A stretch of DNA of 64,000 nucleotides. Origin: an uncultured bacterium (lineage in GTDB: Bacteria > Myxococcota_A > Bradymonadia > UBA7976 > VGTA01). The notes under the pieces are model-generated. The model searched no databases, was not told the DNA's origin, and saw nothing but the letters and a program-made list of their open reading frames with translations. The position numbers and the translations under genes are program-made. Below, piece by piece: positions 47,022 to 56,080 of the stretch (positions are counted from its first letter, which is position 1; every line of letters starts with the position of its first letter). The stretch covers positions 186,001-250,000 of the forward strand of contig CALSSE010000009.1 in NCBI GenBank assembly GCA_943788935.1, read 5' to 3'.

Positions 47022-47693
47022 ATGGGGAATAAGCGTCTAGATCAGCGTCATGTGAAGAGCGCGACCTTTGTGAAGAGCGCGGTGTGGCCTAAGGCTTACC
47101 CAGATCCCGAAGGGTACCCCGAGATCGCCGTCGCTGGTCGATCAAATGTAGGGAAGTCAAGCCTCATTAACCGGCTCACCATTCGCAAACAATTGGCGAG
47201 AGTGAGCAACACTCCTGGTCGAACCCAGCTCCTCAACTTTTTTCTCATCAATGAACAATTCACTCTTTGTGATCTACCCGGCTTTGGTTATGCCAAGGTG
47301 CCTCTCAGCATAAAAAAGCAGTGGGGGCAGATGATGGAGATCTATCTCACACGAAGAGAGCCGCTGCGGGCGCTCTTGATCCTTATGGATATACGACGAA
47401 CCCCCGGTGACTGGGAGCGAGAGTTAGTGACTTTGGGGAGCGCTTGTGGATGGGGAGTGATCCCCATCGTGACCAAGGCGGATAAGCTCAGTCGGAGCCA
47501 ACAGAAGCCAGCGATTCAAAAGATCGCTCGATCGATCGGTTTAAGCCCGAAACAGTTGCTCCCCTGCTCCGCCTTAAGTGGTGAGGGGATGGATGAAGTA
47601 TGGCGAGCGATGTTGCGATATGTGGACACTCCCTTCGTCCCAGCGTTAAGCGCTGAAGAGCTTACCAAACAGGCGTTTGATCTCGACAGCTAA
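47022..47693 (+). CDS. engB: Ribosome-assembly GTPase EngB (YsxC/YihA)
   Basis: 223 residues of the TRAFAC GTPase EngB, needed for 50S assembly. G1 GRSNVGKSS, G2 TPGRTQLLNFF, G3 DLPGFGYAKV, G4 TKAD. Length is usual. The RBS GAGGAGAGGAG is strong. It follows the rpmB-membrane gene pair by 46 bp, which makes functional sense as an L28/50S assembly group. Confidence 0.95.
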   Translation: MGNKRLDQRHVKSATFVKSAVWPKAYPDPEGYPEIAVAGRSNVGKSSLINRLTIRKQLARVSNTPGRTQLLNFFLINEQFTLCDLPGFGYAKVPLSIKKQWGQMMEIYLTRREPLRALLILMDIRRTPGDWERELVTLGSACGWGVIPIVTKADKLSRSQQKPAIQKIARSIGLSPKQLLPCSALSGEGMDEVWRAMLRYVDTPFVPALSAEELTKQAFDLDS

Positions 47694-47740
47694 CGGGGTC
47701 ATCACCTCGCTCTTTACTATCAATATTATAAGGAGAGATC

Positions 47741-48304
47741 ATGGCTTACCTGTGGCTGAAGACTTTTCATATTATTGGAGTCGTGGTGTGGTTCGCAGGG
47801 CTGTTTTACCTCGTGCGACTTTTTGTTTATCATCGAGAGGCGGCGGATGAACAGAGCCCTCGGCGAGAGATCCTCTCCGATCAATTTAGCATTATGGAGT
47901 CGAGGCTCCTCAATATTATCACTACACCTGGAATGGTGATCACTGTAGGGACAGCGAGCGGCCTGCTCTATCTCTCGCCGGGCTGGTTAGATCAAGGGTG
48001 GATGCACGCCAAATTAGGTCTAGTGGCGCTGTTGGTCATTTATCACTTCTTATGCTTACGAGTGATGAAGGGTTTACAACGAGGAGAGCGCGCTTGGAGC
48101 CCTAGAGCCCTCCGCGGGCTGAATGAAGTCCCCACGTTGATCTTAGTCTCGGTGGTAATGCTTGTGGTCTTCAAAACGCAGTTCCCGACTAACGCCAATG
48201 CTTGGTTAAATGTCGGTTTAGTGCTCTCTTTTATTATCTCTATCCAACTCTATGCCAAGAAGCGTCGTCGAGATGCGGAGAGAGCGTTAAAGGAGGAAGA
48301 ATAA
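47741..48304 (+). CDS. hemJ: Protoporphyrinogen IX oxidase HemJ
   Basis: 187 residues of the HemJ family, a membrane heme-dependent oxidase converting protoporphyrinogen IX to protoporphyrin IX. Matches: LKTFHIIGVVVWFAGLFYLVRLFVYH with the conserved His, LLNIITTPGMVITVG, and HAKLGLVALLVIYH. Four to five hydrophobic spans. AAGGAG lies ideally before ATG. Convergent with the DUF2330 gene, ending 4 bp from it. Confidence 0.9.
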   Translation: MAYLWLKTFHIIGVVVWFAGLFYLVRLFVYHREAADEQSPRREILSDQFSIMESRLLNIITTPGMVITVGTASGLLYLSPGWLDQGWMHAKLGLVALLVIYHFLCLRVMKGLQRGERAWSPRALRGLNEVPTLILVSVVMLVVFKTQFPTNANAWLNVGLVLSFIISIQLYAKKRRRDAERALKEEE

Positions 48305-48308
48305 GCCT

Positions 48309-50027
48309 CTATATCTTACTTGAGTACTGTGATCTCCATGATGAGGTGACCAGAGCGAGGCTCGCCAAGAGTAAAGAGAGGATGGGAAGAACAGGAGTGC
48401 CCTTATCACTCGATCGCTGTTGGCAACCTAAGAACCCACCTCGATCAACGGTAGGTCGTCGATAAAGCTCGCTGAGCGACTCCCGTTGATCAGAGATGAC
48501 TTCGGGTTGTCCTGCGCTCATTGATCTGAGGATCACCGCGGCGCCGATGACTTCAGTACCGCGGATGGTCTCTCCATTTTGTCGTTCAATTTGCTCTTCA
48601 ACCGGCTCACCAGAGAGGTCTACTTCATATCCTTCGGGGGTGATCAGATAATCACGGTTACCATCACAGTCAAGATAGAGGTCGGCGACTCGAGCTTGCG
48701 GAACCTCGATGAGGTCTGGATTGAAGTCGAAGCTAGGGTCGACGGTCATCTCGGAGGCGTTGAGGGTGGTGTAGAGGCGTGTCATATAGGTGTTAATGCT
48801 GAACAGGCGCTGTAGATCTTGGCCTCCACGATTATAGATGACTAAGTTTTGGGAGATAGAGGCGCCATCAGCATCTAGCGGAGCCCCTTCTTCATCATAA
48901 ATTAACGCCGCGACCTCTACTGAAGAGACCGTTTGTTCAGTCCGTGCTAAGTCGATTAGGCGTTGATTATCTGCTCGGTTCAAGGGGAGCGAGCTGAGCA
49001 AAACTTGGTTGAGGTCAGGTTGATTGGTGGTGGAGAGTAAGAGGATGAGAACCTCATATAAACTCTCGCTATCTCTCACTTCCTCCATCGCTAAGACGAG
49101 ATTAGGCGAGACGAGAGGGGTGACCTCATCAATAGGGAGACGGTGTGGTCCTGCGAAGTCAGTGACAAAGCCCTGTCCATTTTCCGCCTCATCTACGGCG
49201 TGACTTACCAATTGAGCATAGTGATCGGTAGGGTTAAACCAGTTGAGCGCGGCGAGGTTAAGCTCGACAAGTTGATAGTTGGTGGGCACTCCACGAGCAG
49301 CACCGAGGAGATGGACGATCACTCCCATATCAGGCTCAGAGGCGACCGCTGTAGGTCGCAATGGGATGGTCGCTACGTCTCCGATAAATCTTAGCGCGAC
49401 GGGTTGAATGTCGCCACTCTCTTGTCCGGAGGAGAGCTTGATCGCTAAGAACTCATAAGCGCCTATATATGGAGCGAGGGTCTCTTCCGCGTTAGGCGGT
49501 ACTTGGTATTGATTGTCGTTGAGCCACTCTATGAGCGTGGCGACATTATCAGCACGAAGAGTGACTTGATCATAAGGACCGACTTGATTTTGTGAGGTCA
49601 CTTGCACCCCTGCTTGTTCTTCTGTGTCGTCGTTGGCTAAGCTACTCTCAAAGATAGCACCACTGTTACTCCGAGCATCTCTCGGGCAATAGTCAGCGCT
49701 GATCCTGTTAAGCATGAAGGTCGGCGTATAGCGACTGTCTAGAGCAGCAAAGAGCGCCGGACGAGAGAGACCAAACTCGGTAGCGGGGGGCACTGGTAAG
49801 AGCCAACTAAAATCATCGGGAGGCCCTTGATAAGTGATCTGAACATGCATATGCATACGCCCTTCGGCTTCATCATAAGCGAAGAGAATACGTTCTGCGG
49901 CTTGATTGACAGGGAGGTTGTTGTCACAGAAGATACCTCCACAAGCGGAAGCATGATCGATAAAAGTGCAGGAGGTAATGATCATGATCATCAGCGACCT
50001 GTAGAGAGGTTTGCAGAGAATATTCAT
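48309..50027 (-). CDS. Secreted DUF2330 protein with C-terminal anchor
   Basis: 572 residues from ATG 50027, which has AGAAGAG upstream and gives a normal signal peptide ending HASA-CGG. An upstream in-frame start at 50123 would add a poor leader. The mature start ACGGIFCDNNLPVNQAAERILFAYD and the QITYQGPPDDFSWLLPVP segment are the DUF2330 signature, common in Myxococcota and often found near CARDB-type proteins. The end has FLGCQQ followed by a hydrophobic span (VLPILSLLLASLALV) and basic residues: a MYXO-CTERM-like tail. Function unknown; probably surface-exposed. Confidence 0.88.
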   Translation of the reverse strand: MNILCKPLYRSLMIMIITSCTFIDHASACGGIFCDNNLPVNQAAERILFAYDEAEGRMHMHVQITYQGPPDDFSWLLPVPPATEFGLSRPALFAALDSRYTPTFMLNRISADYCPRDARSNSGAIFESSLANDDTEEQAGVQVTSQNQVGPYDQVTLRADNVATLIEWLNDNQYQVPPNAEETLAPYIGAYEFLAIKLSSGQESGDIQPVALRFIGDVATIPLRPTAVASEPDMGVIVHLLGAARGVPTNYQLVELNLAALNWFNPTDHYAQLVSHAVDEAENGQGFVTDFAGPHRLPIDEVTPLVSPNLVLAMEEVRDSESLYEVLILLLSTTNQPDLNQVLLSSLPLNRADNQRLIDLARTEQTVSSVEVAALIYDEEGAPLDADGASISQNLVIYNRGGQDLQRLFSINTYMTRLYTTLNASEMTVDPSFDFNPDLIEVPQARVADLYLDCDGNRDYLITPEGYEVDLSGEPVEEQIERQNGETIRGTEVIGAAVILRSMSAGQPEVISDQRESLSELYRRPTVDRGGFLGCQQRSSDKGTPVLPILSLLLASLALVTSSWRSQYSSKI

Positions 50028-50109
50028 ATGTGACTCTTCTAGGGTATGGAGCGGTGATGAGCGTTTTAGTAGGTGGGTGGTCGTTAAAGGGAGCTCATAT
50101 ATATTAGTC

Positions 50110-52545
50110 TTATTTTGGGTCATAAGGTTCTAGTTTTTTTCGGAGTGGATCAGCGACAGGGATGACTGATGTGGTCGGCGGTGGCCATTGTAACTCACCG
50201 CTTTTAACCGCTCGGTGTCCTCCTCGGTCTTTAACAGTGACTTTATAGCTGTAGGTACCGCTCTTTAGTGGCGTTGAGGGTTTATAGATAAGCCGCTCCC
50301 AGCTACGCTGTATCTCGATGGGTACCTCTCGTCCCTCCCACTCTAGAGTGATTTTGCTGAGCCCCGAGAGCTCATCGTTCATCGGGATCATCAGTCTTGG
50401 TCCGAGAGGTGTCACTAGATCCCACCGTGGTTCCCCGAGCTTGGGTGGTCTTCGATCTTGAGTGATTACAAATTCTGCGAGGTGAGTACTGCTCGCCCCC
50501 ACTTCGCCTCTTCCCCATGAGCTTGTGACCCACCACTGTCGATGGCCGTCGACGAGATAGGCGCCGAGATGATCTCCTCGACGTCGTGATTTCTTAATAA
50601 GTACTTCATTAGCCTTCCTCATAGGCAACCAAGGTTGAGCGAAGAGGTATCGCTCGCTGAAGTCTCTTGGCCGCTCATCTTCCGCGAGCGATGTCTCTGT
50701 TGTGGACTCTTGACCCTTGGTTGGCATAGTGGTCAGTGAGGTCACATAAGGCTTAAATGGACTCTCTTCTCCGATGAATACTCTCACCCCCTTCCCCTCA
50801 AAATAAGCGCTCTCTTTAACTTCATGGAGCTTGATTGTGTACCAATGTAGAGTCTTAAGCTCTCTCTCTTTAGTTTGCTCTTCTTGGGCGAGCTGCTCGG
50901 GAGATGATTCACCTTGAGTATCAACAGCTCTCCCTAGTGTAGGCGCTAAGCCTCTTATGCCGATAGCGAGGTTGAGAGATCGATCAGGGGGGAGCTCTCC
51001 ATCGGTGAGCTCTCGGTTCTCTTTCTTAGTCTTCTTAGTCTTCTTAGTCTTCTTAGTCTTCTTAGTCTTCTTAGTCTTCTTAGTCTTCTCCTCTTTGGAT
51101 TCTGGATCGAACTTAAGACGGTTGAAGTGAAGGTTCACATAGGTCTCTCCACCTCTCGTCGAGAGAGAGAGCGCTCGCCTGGGTGCTCTCCTCTTACCCA
51201 CTCTTAAGTCAATCTCTAACGGCAGCTCGGCGTCACAGGGTTTGGGGAGCTTAAAACTTAATCCATAGGGCCGCCAATGAACGTCTAGACCATCTTCAGC
51301 GCTTGGGTTCCACAGGGGGAGAGGCTTACGTTTTCGTAAACGCCTGCGTTTTAAACGGCAGCGGCTCTTATCAGGTTTAGCGATGTTCAGTATAAAGTCT
51401 CTTGAACTACGGTTTCCAGCGGCATCTATCGCTACGATGCGAGCTTGGTGCTCACCTGCTTTGAGTCGTTTGAGAGGGCGCGTTGAGCCACGCTTCAGGG
51501 GCCGTAAGCGGGGTCCATACTTGTACAATCGATGCACGAGTCGCTTACTCGGTCCTCGTCGACCGAGATCAAAGTCAAGCTCACTCGACCTCTTATCTGC
51601 ATAAGAGGTCTCATCATAGCGCAGATGGTGAATGATTCGGTCATCGACATAGAGGATGATCTCATGTGGAGTTAAGGCGCGTCGACTTCCATCGATCCGG
51701 TCCTCGACTTCTAATGAGAGGCCCACATTACCCCAAATCGTTATGTAAGGAAGCTCAGGAGGAGCGTTTGATGACGGAGCGCTCTCTTGATCAGGCGATA
51801 TAGGTTCAGGCTTCTGAGCGTCAACGGCTGCTTTAGGCGTTGAGTGAAACAGTGCATGAGCGATCGGTGAGGTTGGCTGAGGTCTGTCGGTAAGTGGATA
51901 ACGTTTAGGGACTAAGGTCCCCTCTACTCTAGCCCGCTCATCGAGAGGGTCGGCGAAGAGGGCGATTAACGTTGGTGGGCTCTGATCGGGGAGATCAAGA
52001 CCATGGACGAGAGGATTAATAGGGGCATTTTTATAGCGCAGCTCAAAATGTAGATGACACAGGTCAGTCCCGCTTGTTCCTGACCATCCAATCACTTCAC
52101 CCGCTTTGACTTGAATCTTTTCGCGGGGTCGGATCTTCAACTGGAACTTTCTGTTGCGCTTCTGCTTGGCGATGACGAGGCGCTCTATTCGAGGAGCGAA
52201 AGCTGAGAGATGGGCATATAAGGTCATATACCCTCCCTTATGTTTGAGATAAATCGCTCTCCCATAGCCTCCACTTCCTCGCTTAATGATGCTCACGACT
52301 CCATCGGCAGCGGCGATCACCGGTGTGCCTTCTAGCGCATAGAGGTCAACACCGGAGTGATGGTGGTTTATACGGTATGTCCCAAAAGATGAGCTCACCG
52401 AGGGTGAGGCTTGGAGAGGATAGAGCAGCGGTATGTGTCGCTTTGACTTTGCCCAGCCACCGGAGGAATGAGCGATAAGCGTGAGCAGAGGGGTTAAGCA
52501 GAGTATCACCAAAAGCGAGACGCGATGAGCGAGTGAGGTAGGCAT
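50110..52545 (-). CDS. M23 (LytM) peptidase family protein
   Basis: 811 residues with an N-terminal signal sequence (VSLLVILCLTPLLTLIA). Residues ~45-190 form a LytM domain: HHSGVDLYA (Zn-binding His/Asp), AHL in the middle and HLHFELR near the end; all four metal/catalytic residues seem present, so it is likely an active peptidoglycan endopeptidase. The remaining ~600 residues hold beta-rich Ig-like units (IVAIDAAGNRSSRDFIL, YKVTVKDRGGHRAV) and a disordered basic spacer of seven TKK triplets. Envelope-localised. RBS is weak. Confidence 0.85.
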   Translation of the reverse strand: MPTSLAHRVSLLVILCLTPLLTLIAHSSGGWAKSKRHIPLLYPLQASPSVSSSFGTYRINHHHSGVDLYALEGTPVIAAADGVVSIIKRGSGGYGRAIYLKHKGGYMTLYAHLSAFAPRIERLVIAKQKRNRKFQLKIRPREKIQVKAGEVIGWSGTSGTDLCHLHFELRYKNAPINPLVHGLDLPDQSPPTLIALFADPLDERARVEGTLVPKRYPLTDRPQPTSPIAHALFHSTPKAAVDAQKPEPISPDQESAPSSNAPPELPYITIWGNVGLSLEVEDRIDGSRRALTPHEIILYVDDRIIHHLRYDETSYADKRSSELDFDLGRRGPSKRLVHRLYKYGPRLRPLKRGSTRPLKRLKAGEHQARIVAIDAAGNRSSRDFILNIAKPDKSRCRLKRRRLRKRKPLPLWNPSAEDGLDVHWRPYGLSFKLPKPCDAELPLEIDLRVGKRRAPRRALSLSTRGGETYVNLHFNRLKFDPESKEEKTKKTKKTKKTKKTKKTKKTKKENRELTDGELPPDRSLNLAIGIRGLAPTLGRAVDTQGESSPEQLAQEEQTKERELKTLHWYTIKLHEVKESAYFEGKGVRVFIGEESPFKPYVTSLTTMPTKGQESTTETSLAEDERPRDFSERYLFAQPWLPMRKANEVLIKKSRRRGDHLGAYLVDGHRQWWVTSSWGRGEVGASSTHLAEFVITQDRRPPKLGEPRWDLVTPLGPRLMIPMNDELSGLSKITLEWEGREVPIEIQRSWERLIYKPSTPLKSGTYSYKVTVKDRGGHRAVKSGELQWPPPTTSVIPVADPLRKKLEPYDPK
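51022..51084 (-). repeat. Seven 9-bp in-frame repeats (TKK) in the M23 gene
   Basis: On the plus strand the unit is CTTCTTAGT; seven Thr codons at exact 9-bp spacing (51028 to 51084), nearly perfect. Encodes a short poly-basic linker; length likely varies between strains. Confidence 0.9.
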
Positions 52546-52750
52546 AAGCGGTGGTGTATATCCCTTTAATAAATGGAGGTATCAAATGAGTAGACTTATA
52601 AATAATGAGCGAACATACATAGCGTCAATGATAAACAGTTTGATGAACTTCAAACAGCGCAACACCTTGACAAAGAATCAAGATTGACATACTCACACCG
52701 TCAAGAGCTTTCGCTCATATTTGATATACATACTCACCAAAGGAATCCCT

Positions 52751-52969
52751 GTGGCTAAAGAAGAAGCGATCGTCGTCGAAGGTACCGTCGTAGAACCCCT
52801 CCCTAACGCGATGTTCCGCGTAGAGCTAGATAATGGACACAAGGTCCTCGCTCACGTCTCCGGAAAAATGCGTAAGTTCTTCATCCGTATCCTTCCAGGA
52901 GATAAGGTGACAGTAGAGCTTTCTCCTTATGACCTCACTAAGGGCCGTATCACTTATCGCGCCCGCTGA
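52751..52969 (+). CDS. infA: Translation initiation factor IF-1
   Basis: 72 residues from GTG 52751, which has AAAGGA 6 nt upstream and gives the canonical start (M)[18 protein letters not shown]; the frame opens at 52721. The S1-like OB fold is intact, e.g. [22 protein letters not shown] and [22 protein letters not shown]. Usually beside rpmJ and rpsM in the alpha operon; here it is alone, with a convergent pncB-like gene after it. Confidence 0.93.
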   Translation: MAKEEAIVVEGTVVEPLPNAMFRVELDNGHKVLAHVSGKMRKFFIRILPGDKVTVELSPYDLTKGRITYRAR

Positions 52970-52985
52970 GTTATATCGTCGATCT

Positions 52986-54458
52986 CTACACTCGAGAGAT
53001 ACATTTACGTGTCATCTCCTCGGCGAGTGAGTCATCGACAAAGACTGATCGCATTAAGCCCTCCTCGCATCCGCGCGCTCTCAGTGTACGAGCAGTGGAG
53101 AGCCACGTCGATTGATCCCTCTCTTCGAGCGCTTTCTCCCCCCGCCAAACACAATGAATGAGCGGTCGTTCCTCTGGATGTCGAGGGAGCGAGTCCCAAG
53201 CGAAGCTCCAGGGGAGGGGTTGAGCGTCAGTCGAGGGACTTGAGGGGACCAAAGAGAGTCGGTCTCTTCGGTCAGTCCTAAACGCTTGTATGGGTCCAGG
53301 TAGCGTCGCCTTCCCTGATCCTCTAGACTGCTTCATACTGGTGATACCATCGATCCAAGAGAGCTTGCCAACTGCACCTACACCCACGGGAGCATCGGCC
53401 GAGGTCACCAAGCGCTCACCGACGCCATAAATATCAACAGGAGAGGACTTTAAGGTCTTGATTAAAGGCTCATCAACTCCACCGGAGACGATGATCTTTG
53501 TGTGATGAGCGCCGAGCTGGTCGAGTAGAGAGCGAGCACGCTCAACAGTCTGAGGAGAGAGCTGGGAGTCGATACGGATTCCATTGAGCTGAACATCGGC
53601 CTCAGCGGCGGCGCGAACCGCGTTCCTAATACCGGTTTTTTCTCCAAACATATCGTAGGTGTCCACGAGGAGAGAGGCGCTTTGAGGATAAGCGGTAGCG
53701 AAGGCCTTAAAGAAGGCGAATTCGGTATCGGAGACCGAGGAGGACTCGCTCTCCCAAGATTGAACCGCGAAGTGATCCATAGTGCCGACCACCGGCACTG
53801 CGAAGCGGTGATGAGCTTCAACATTAGAGGTGCCTACTGCGCCGCCAATGTAGGAGGCGACGGCGGCGTCAACCGCAGCGTCGATATGAGTACGACGACT
53901 CCCTAGCTCTAAGAGAGGCCGGTCGCCGGCAGCGCGAGTCAAGTGAGCGGCCTTCGTCGCGACCATACTCATATGGTTAATGACCGACAATAAAGGGGTC
54001 TCGATCAGCTTGGCGGTGAGGAGGTCGGTATAGACTTGCAGGTAAGGCGGCATAGCGCTCGGTCTTACCCCATGTATATCGAGAAGCTCTCCTTTAGCGG
54101 TGACCGCAGGGTTGGCCCATAATAGTTCACCTTCATCGATCGCCCAAACTTCACCATGAAAACGCCAAGCGCGGAGCCGTTCTACCAATAATGGTCGGGC
54201 GCGCAACGCAGGTCCCAAGACGGGGTGAGCGGATAACGTCTCGAGGCGCTCATCGTCAAATCGCAGCTGACTCAAGAGGTGTAAGCACCGCCGTAAACCA
54301 CACCACACGATAAAGTCTCGCGCATTTTGACCATCGTGTCCTCTAGGGAGACGGCGCGAGAAGAAGCTCATCCATACTGCGCGCTGAGCTCGTTGAGCAT
54401 CCCAATGAGGGATCAATGAGGTGAGCTGATAGAGGTCTAGGTGAGTAGCAGGGATCAT
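52986..54458 (-). CDS. pncB: Nicotinate phosphoribosyltransferase family protein
   Basis: 490 residues from ATG 54458 with AAGGAG before it; an in-frame GTG at 54464 would overlap the RBS. PncB converts nicotinate and PRPP to nicotinate mononucleotide for NAD salvage. Seen: LDLYQLTSLIPHW near the N-terminus, LELGSRRTH, GTSNVEAHHRFAVPVVGTMDH with the catalytic His region, LLVDTYD and KIIVSGGVDE. Size is typical of bacterial NAPRTases of the longer group. Divergent from the DASS transporter across ~118 bp. Confidence 0.88.
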   Translation of the reverse strand: MIPATHLDLYQLTSLIPHWDAQRAQRAVWMSFFSRRLPRGHDGQNARDFIVWCGLRRCLHLLSQLRFDDERLETLSAHPVLGPALRARPLLVERLRAWRFHGEVWAIDEGELLWANPAVTAKGELLDIHGVRPSAMPPYLQVYTDLLTAKLIETPLLSVINHMSMVATKAAHLTRAAGDRPLLELGSRRTHIDAAVDAAVASYIGGAVGTSNVEAHHRFAVPVVGTMDHFAVQSWESESSSVSDTEFAFFKAFATAYPQSASLLVDTYDMFGEKTGIRNAVRAAAEADVQLNGIRIDSQLSPQTVERARSLLDQLGAHHTKIIVSGGVDEPLIKTLKSSPVDIYGVGERLVTSADAPVGVGAVGKLSWIDGITSMKQSRGSGKATLPGPIQAFRTDRRDRLSLVPSSPSTDAQPLPWSFAWDSLPRHPEERPLIHCVWRGEKALEERDQSTWLSTARTLRARGCEEGLMRSVFVDDSLAEEMTRKCISRV

Positions 54459-54576
54459 AAACACTCCTTAAGAGTGAGGATAAGACGTACGCTGACCACA
54501 AGAAGGCCCTTGCTCTCTTATTCACTAGCGTAGATCATATTAGGCTAAAGTGAACTGATCTCACAAGGAGTCTAGT

Positions 54577-56070
54577 ATGAACCTCAAAAAGATCGGGCTA
54601 TTCTTAGGCCCTTTGATCTGCGCTCTCGCTTATACCGCCCCGAGTCCGCTGATCTCCTTCCAGGCTTGGCAGGTGATCGGTCTCGCCGCTTGGATTGTTA
54701 TTTGGTGGGTGACTGAGGCGATCCCCATCGGAATGACCTCTCTGCTCCCGATCGTGTACCTCTCCCTGAGCGGTGTGTCTACACTCAAAGAGGCCTGTGC
54801 TCCTTATGGGAGTCCGATCGTGTTTCTCTTTTTAGGAGGCTTTATTCTCGCCATCTCCCTCGAGAAATGGAAGATTCATGAGCGGGTAGCCTTGAAGATT
54901 CTCTCTTTCACGGGGACGAGCGCTAACGGTGTGATCTTGGGATTTATGGGTGCGACCGCTCTGCTCAGTATGTGGATGAGTAATACCGCTACGACCTTGA
55001 TGATGCTCCCCATCGCGCTCTCTGTTCTCAGCCTCTTGAGAGGAGGGGAGCAGCGGAGTGATACCGAAACCAAGGGGATGCACAACTTTGGGATCGCCAT
55101 GATGTTAGCGGTGGCTTATGGAGCGAATATTGGAGGGACTATGACCCTCATCGGCACTCCTCCCAATCTTGTCCTCGCGAGCTTTATCAACAGAGGGAGT
55201 ACGGGGGGAGAGGCGACGCTTACTTTCTTTGATTGGTTGGCGCTCGGCGTACCTTTTGGGATCGTAGCGCTCACCTTTACTTATCTATTACTTGTCTATG
55301 TCCTCTATCCTAATCGACTAGGCCAAGTAGAGGGAGCGGGAGAGGTCATTGGGCGAGCGCAGAGTGAGCTTGGGGAGTGGAGCGCTGCTCAGATCAGAGT
55401 GAGCTTAGTGTTCTTAGTCACCGCTCTCACGTGGGTATTTCGGGCTCAAATCGTCAGTTACTTTGAGATCAAAGGCCTCTCAGATGCAGCGGTCGGTTTA
55501 ATGGGGGCGATGTCTCTCTTCGCTATCCCTAGTGGTGAGCAGAACACTGCGGGAGAACAGAACACTGCGGGAGAACAGAACACTGCGGGAGATCGACGAG
55601 TGAGTAACCCCCTGCTTAAGTGGTCTGATATGCAACGTCTACCTTGGGATATCGTCTTACTGTTCGGCGGAGGCTTAAGCTTAGCTCAAGCGCTTAAACA
55701 GGTGGGGTTAATTCAGGCGATCGGTGACCAGTTCGCTAACTTGACAAGCGTCTCTTGGGGCTCATTAGCCTTACTGACCCTCATCGCTTTAATGTTAACA
55801 GAAGTGATGAGCAACGTGGCGCTCGTTAGCGTCTTTATCCCAGTTGTGAGCGCGGTCGCGATCGGCTTGGATTTACCCCCTCTCGCGCTCTGCGCTCCGG
55901 TCACCCTCGCCGCAAGCTGTGCTTTTATGCTACCCATGAGCACCCCACCAAACGCCATCGTCTTTGCTAGTGGTCATGTACAGATCAGTCATATGATGAG
56001 GGCTGGCGCTCTACTCAATATCGTCTCAGTGCTATGGATCACTACCCTAGCGAGGTTCTTTTATTTCTGA
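54577..56070 (+). CDS. DASS/SLC13-type anion:sodium symporter
   Basis: 497 residues, polytopic (about 11 hydrophobic spans). The two SNT/hairpin motifs are visible: TLIGTPPNLVLASF in the first half and MPMSTPPNAIVFASGHV in the second, typical of sodium-coupled dicarboxylate (succinate, malate) or sulfate carriers. WVTEAIPIGMTSLLP is the family N-terminal signature. A cytoplasmic loop contains GEQNTA repeated three times (55534-55587). RBS AAGGAG precedes ATG. Substrate not decidable from sequence. Confidence 0.88.
   Translation: MNLKKIGLFLGPLICALAYTAPSPLISFQAWQVIGLAAWIVIWWVTEAIPIGMTSLLPIVYLSLSGVSTLKEACAPYGSPIVFLFLGGFILAISLEKWKIHERVALKILSFTGTSANGVILGFMGATALLSMWMSNTATTLMMLPIALSVLSLLRGGEQRSDTETKGMHNFGIAMMLAVAYGANIGGTMTLIGTPPNLVLASFINRGSTGGEATLTFFDWLALGVPFGIVALTFTYLLLVYVLYPNRLGQVEGAGEVIGRAQSELGEWSAAQIRVSLVFLVTALTWVFRAQIVSYFEIKGLSDAAVGLMGAMSLFAIPSGEQNTAGEQNTAGEQNTAGDRRVSNPLLKWSDMQRLPWDIVLLFGGGLSLAQALKQVGLIQAIGDQFANLTSVSWGSLALLTLIALMLTEVMSNVALVSVFIPVVSAVAIGLDLPPLALCAPVTLAASCAFMLPMSTPPNAIVFASGHVQISHMMRAGALLNIVSVLWITTLARFFYF
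55534..55587 (+). repeat. Three 18-bp in-frame repeats in the DASS gene
   Basis: Three copies encoding GEQNTA; first copy has GGT-GAG, the others GGA-GAA, otherwise identical. Sits in a loop between membrane spans, unlikely to disturb transport. Confidence 0.95.
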
Positions 56071-56080
56071 GCTAAAGTGC

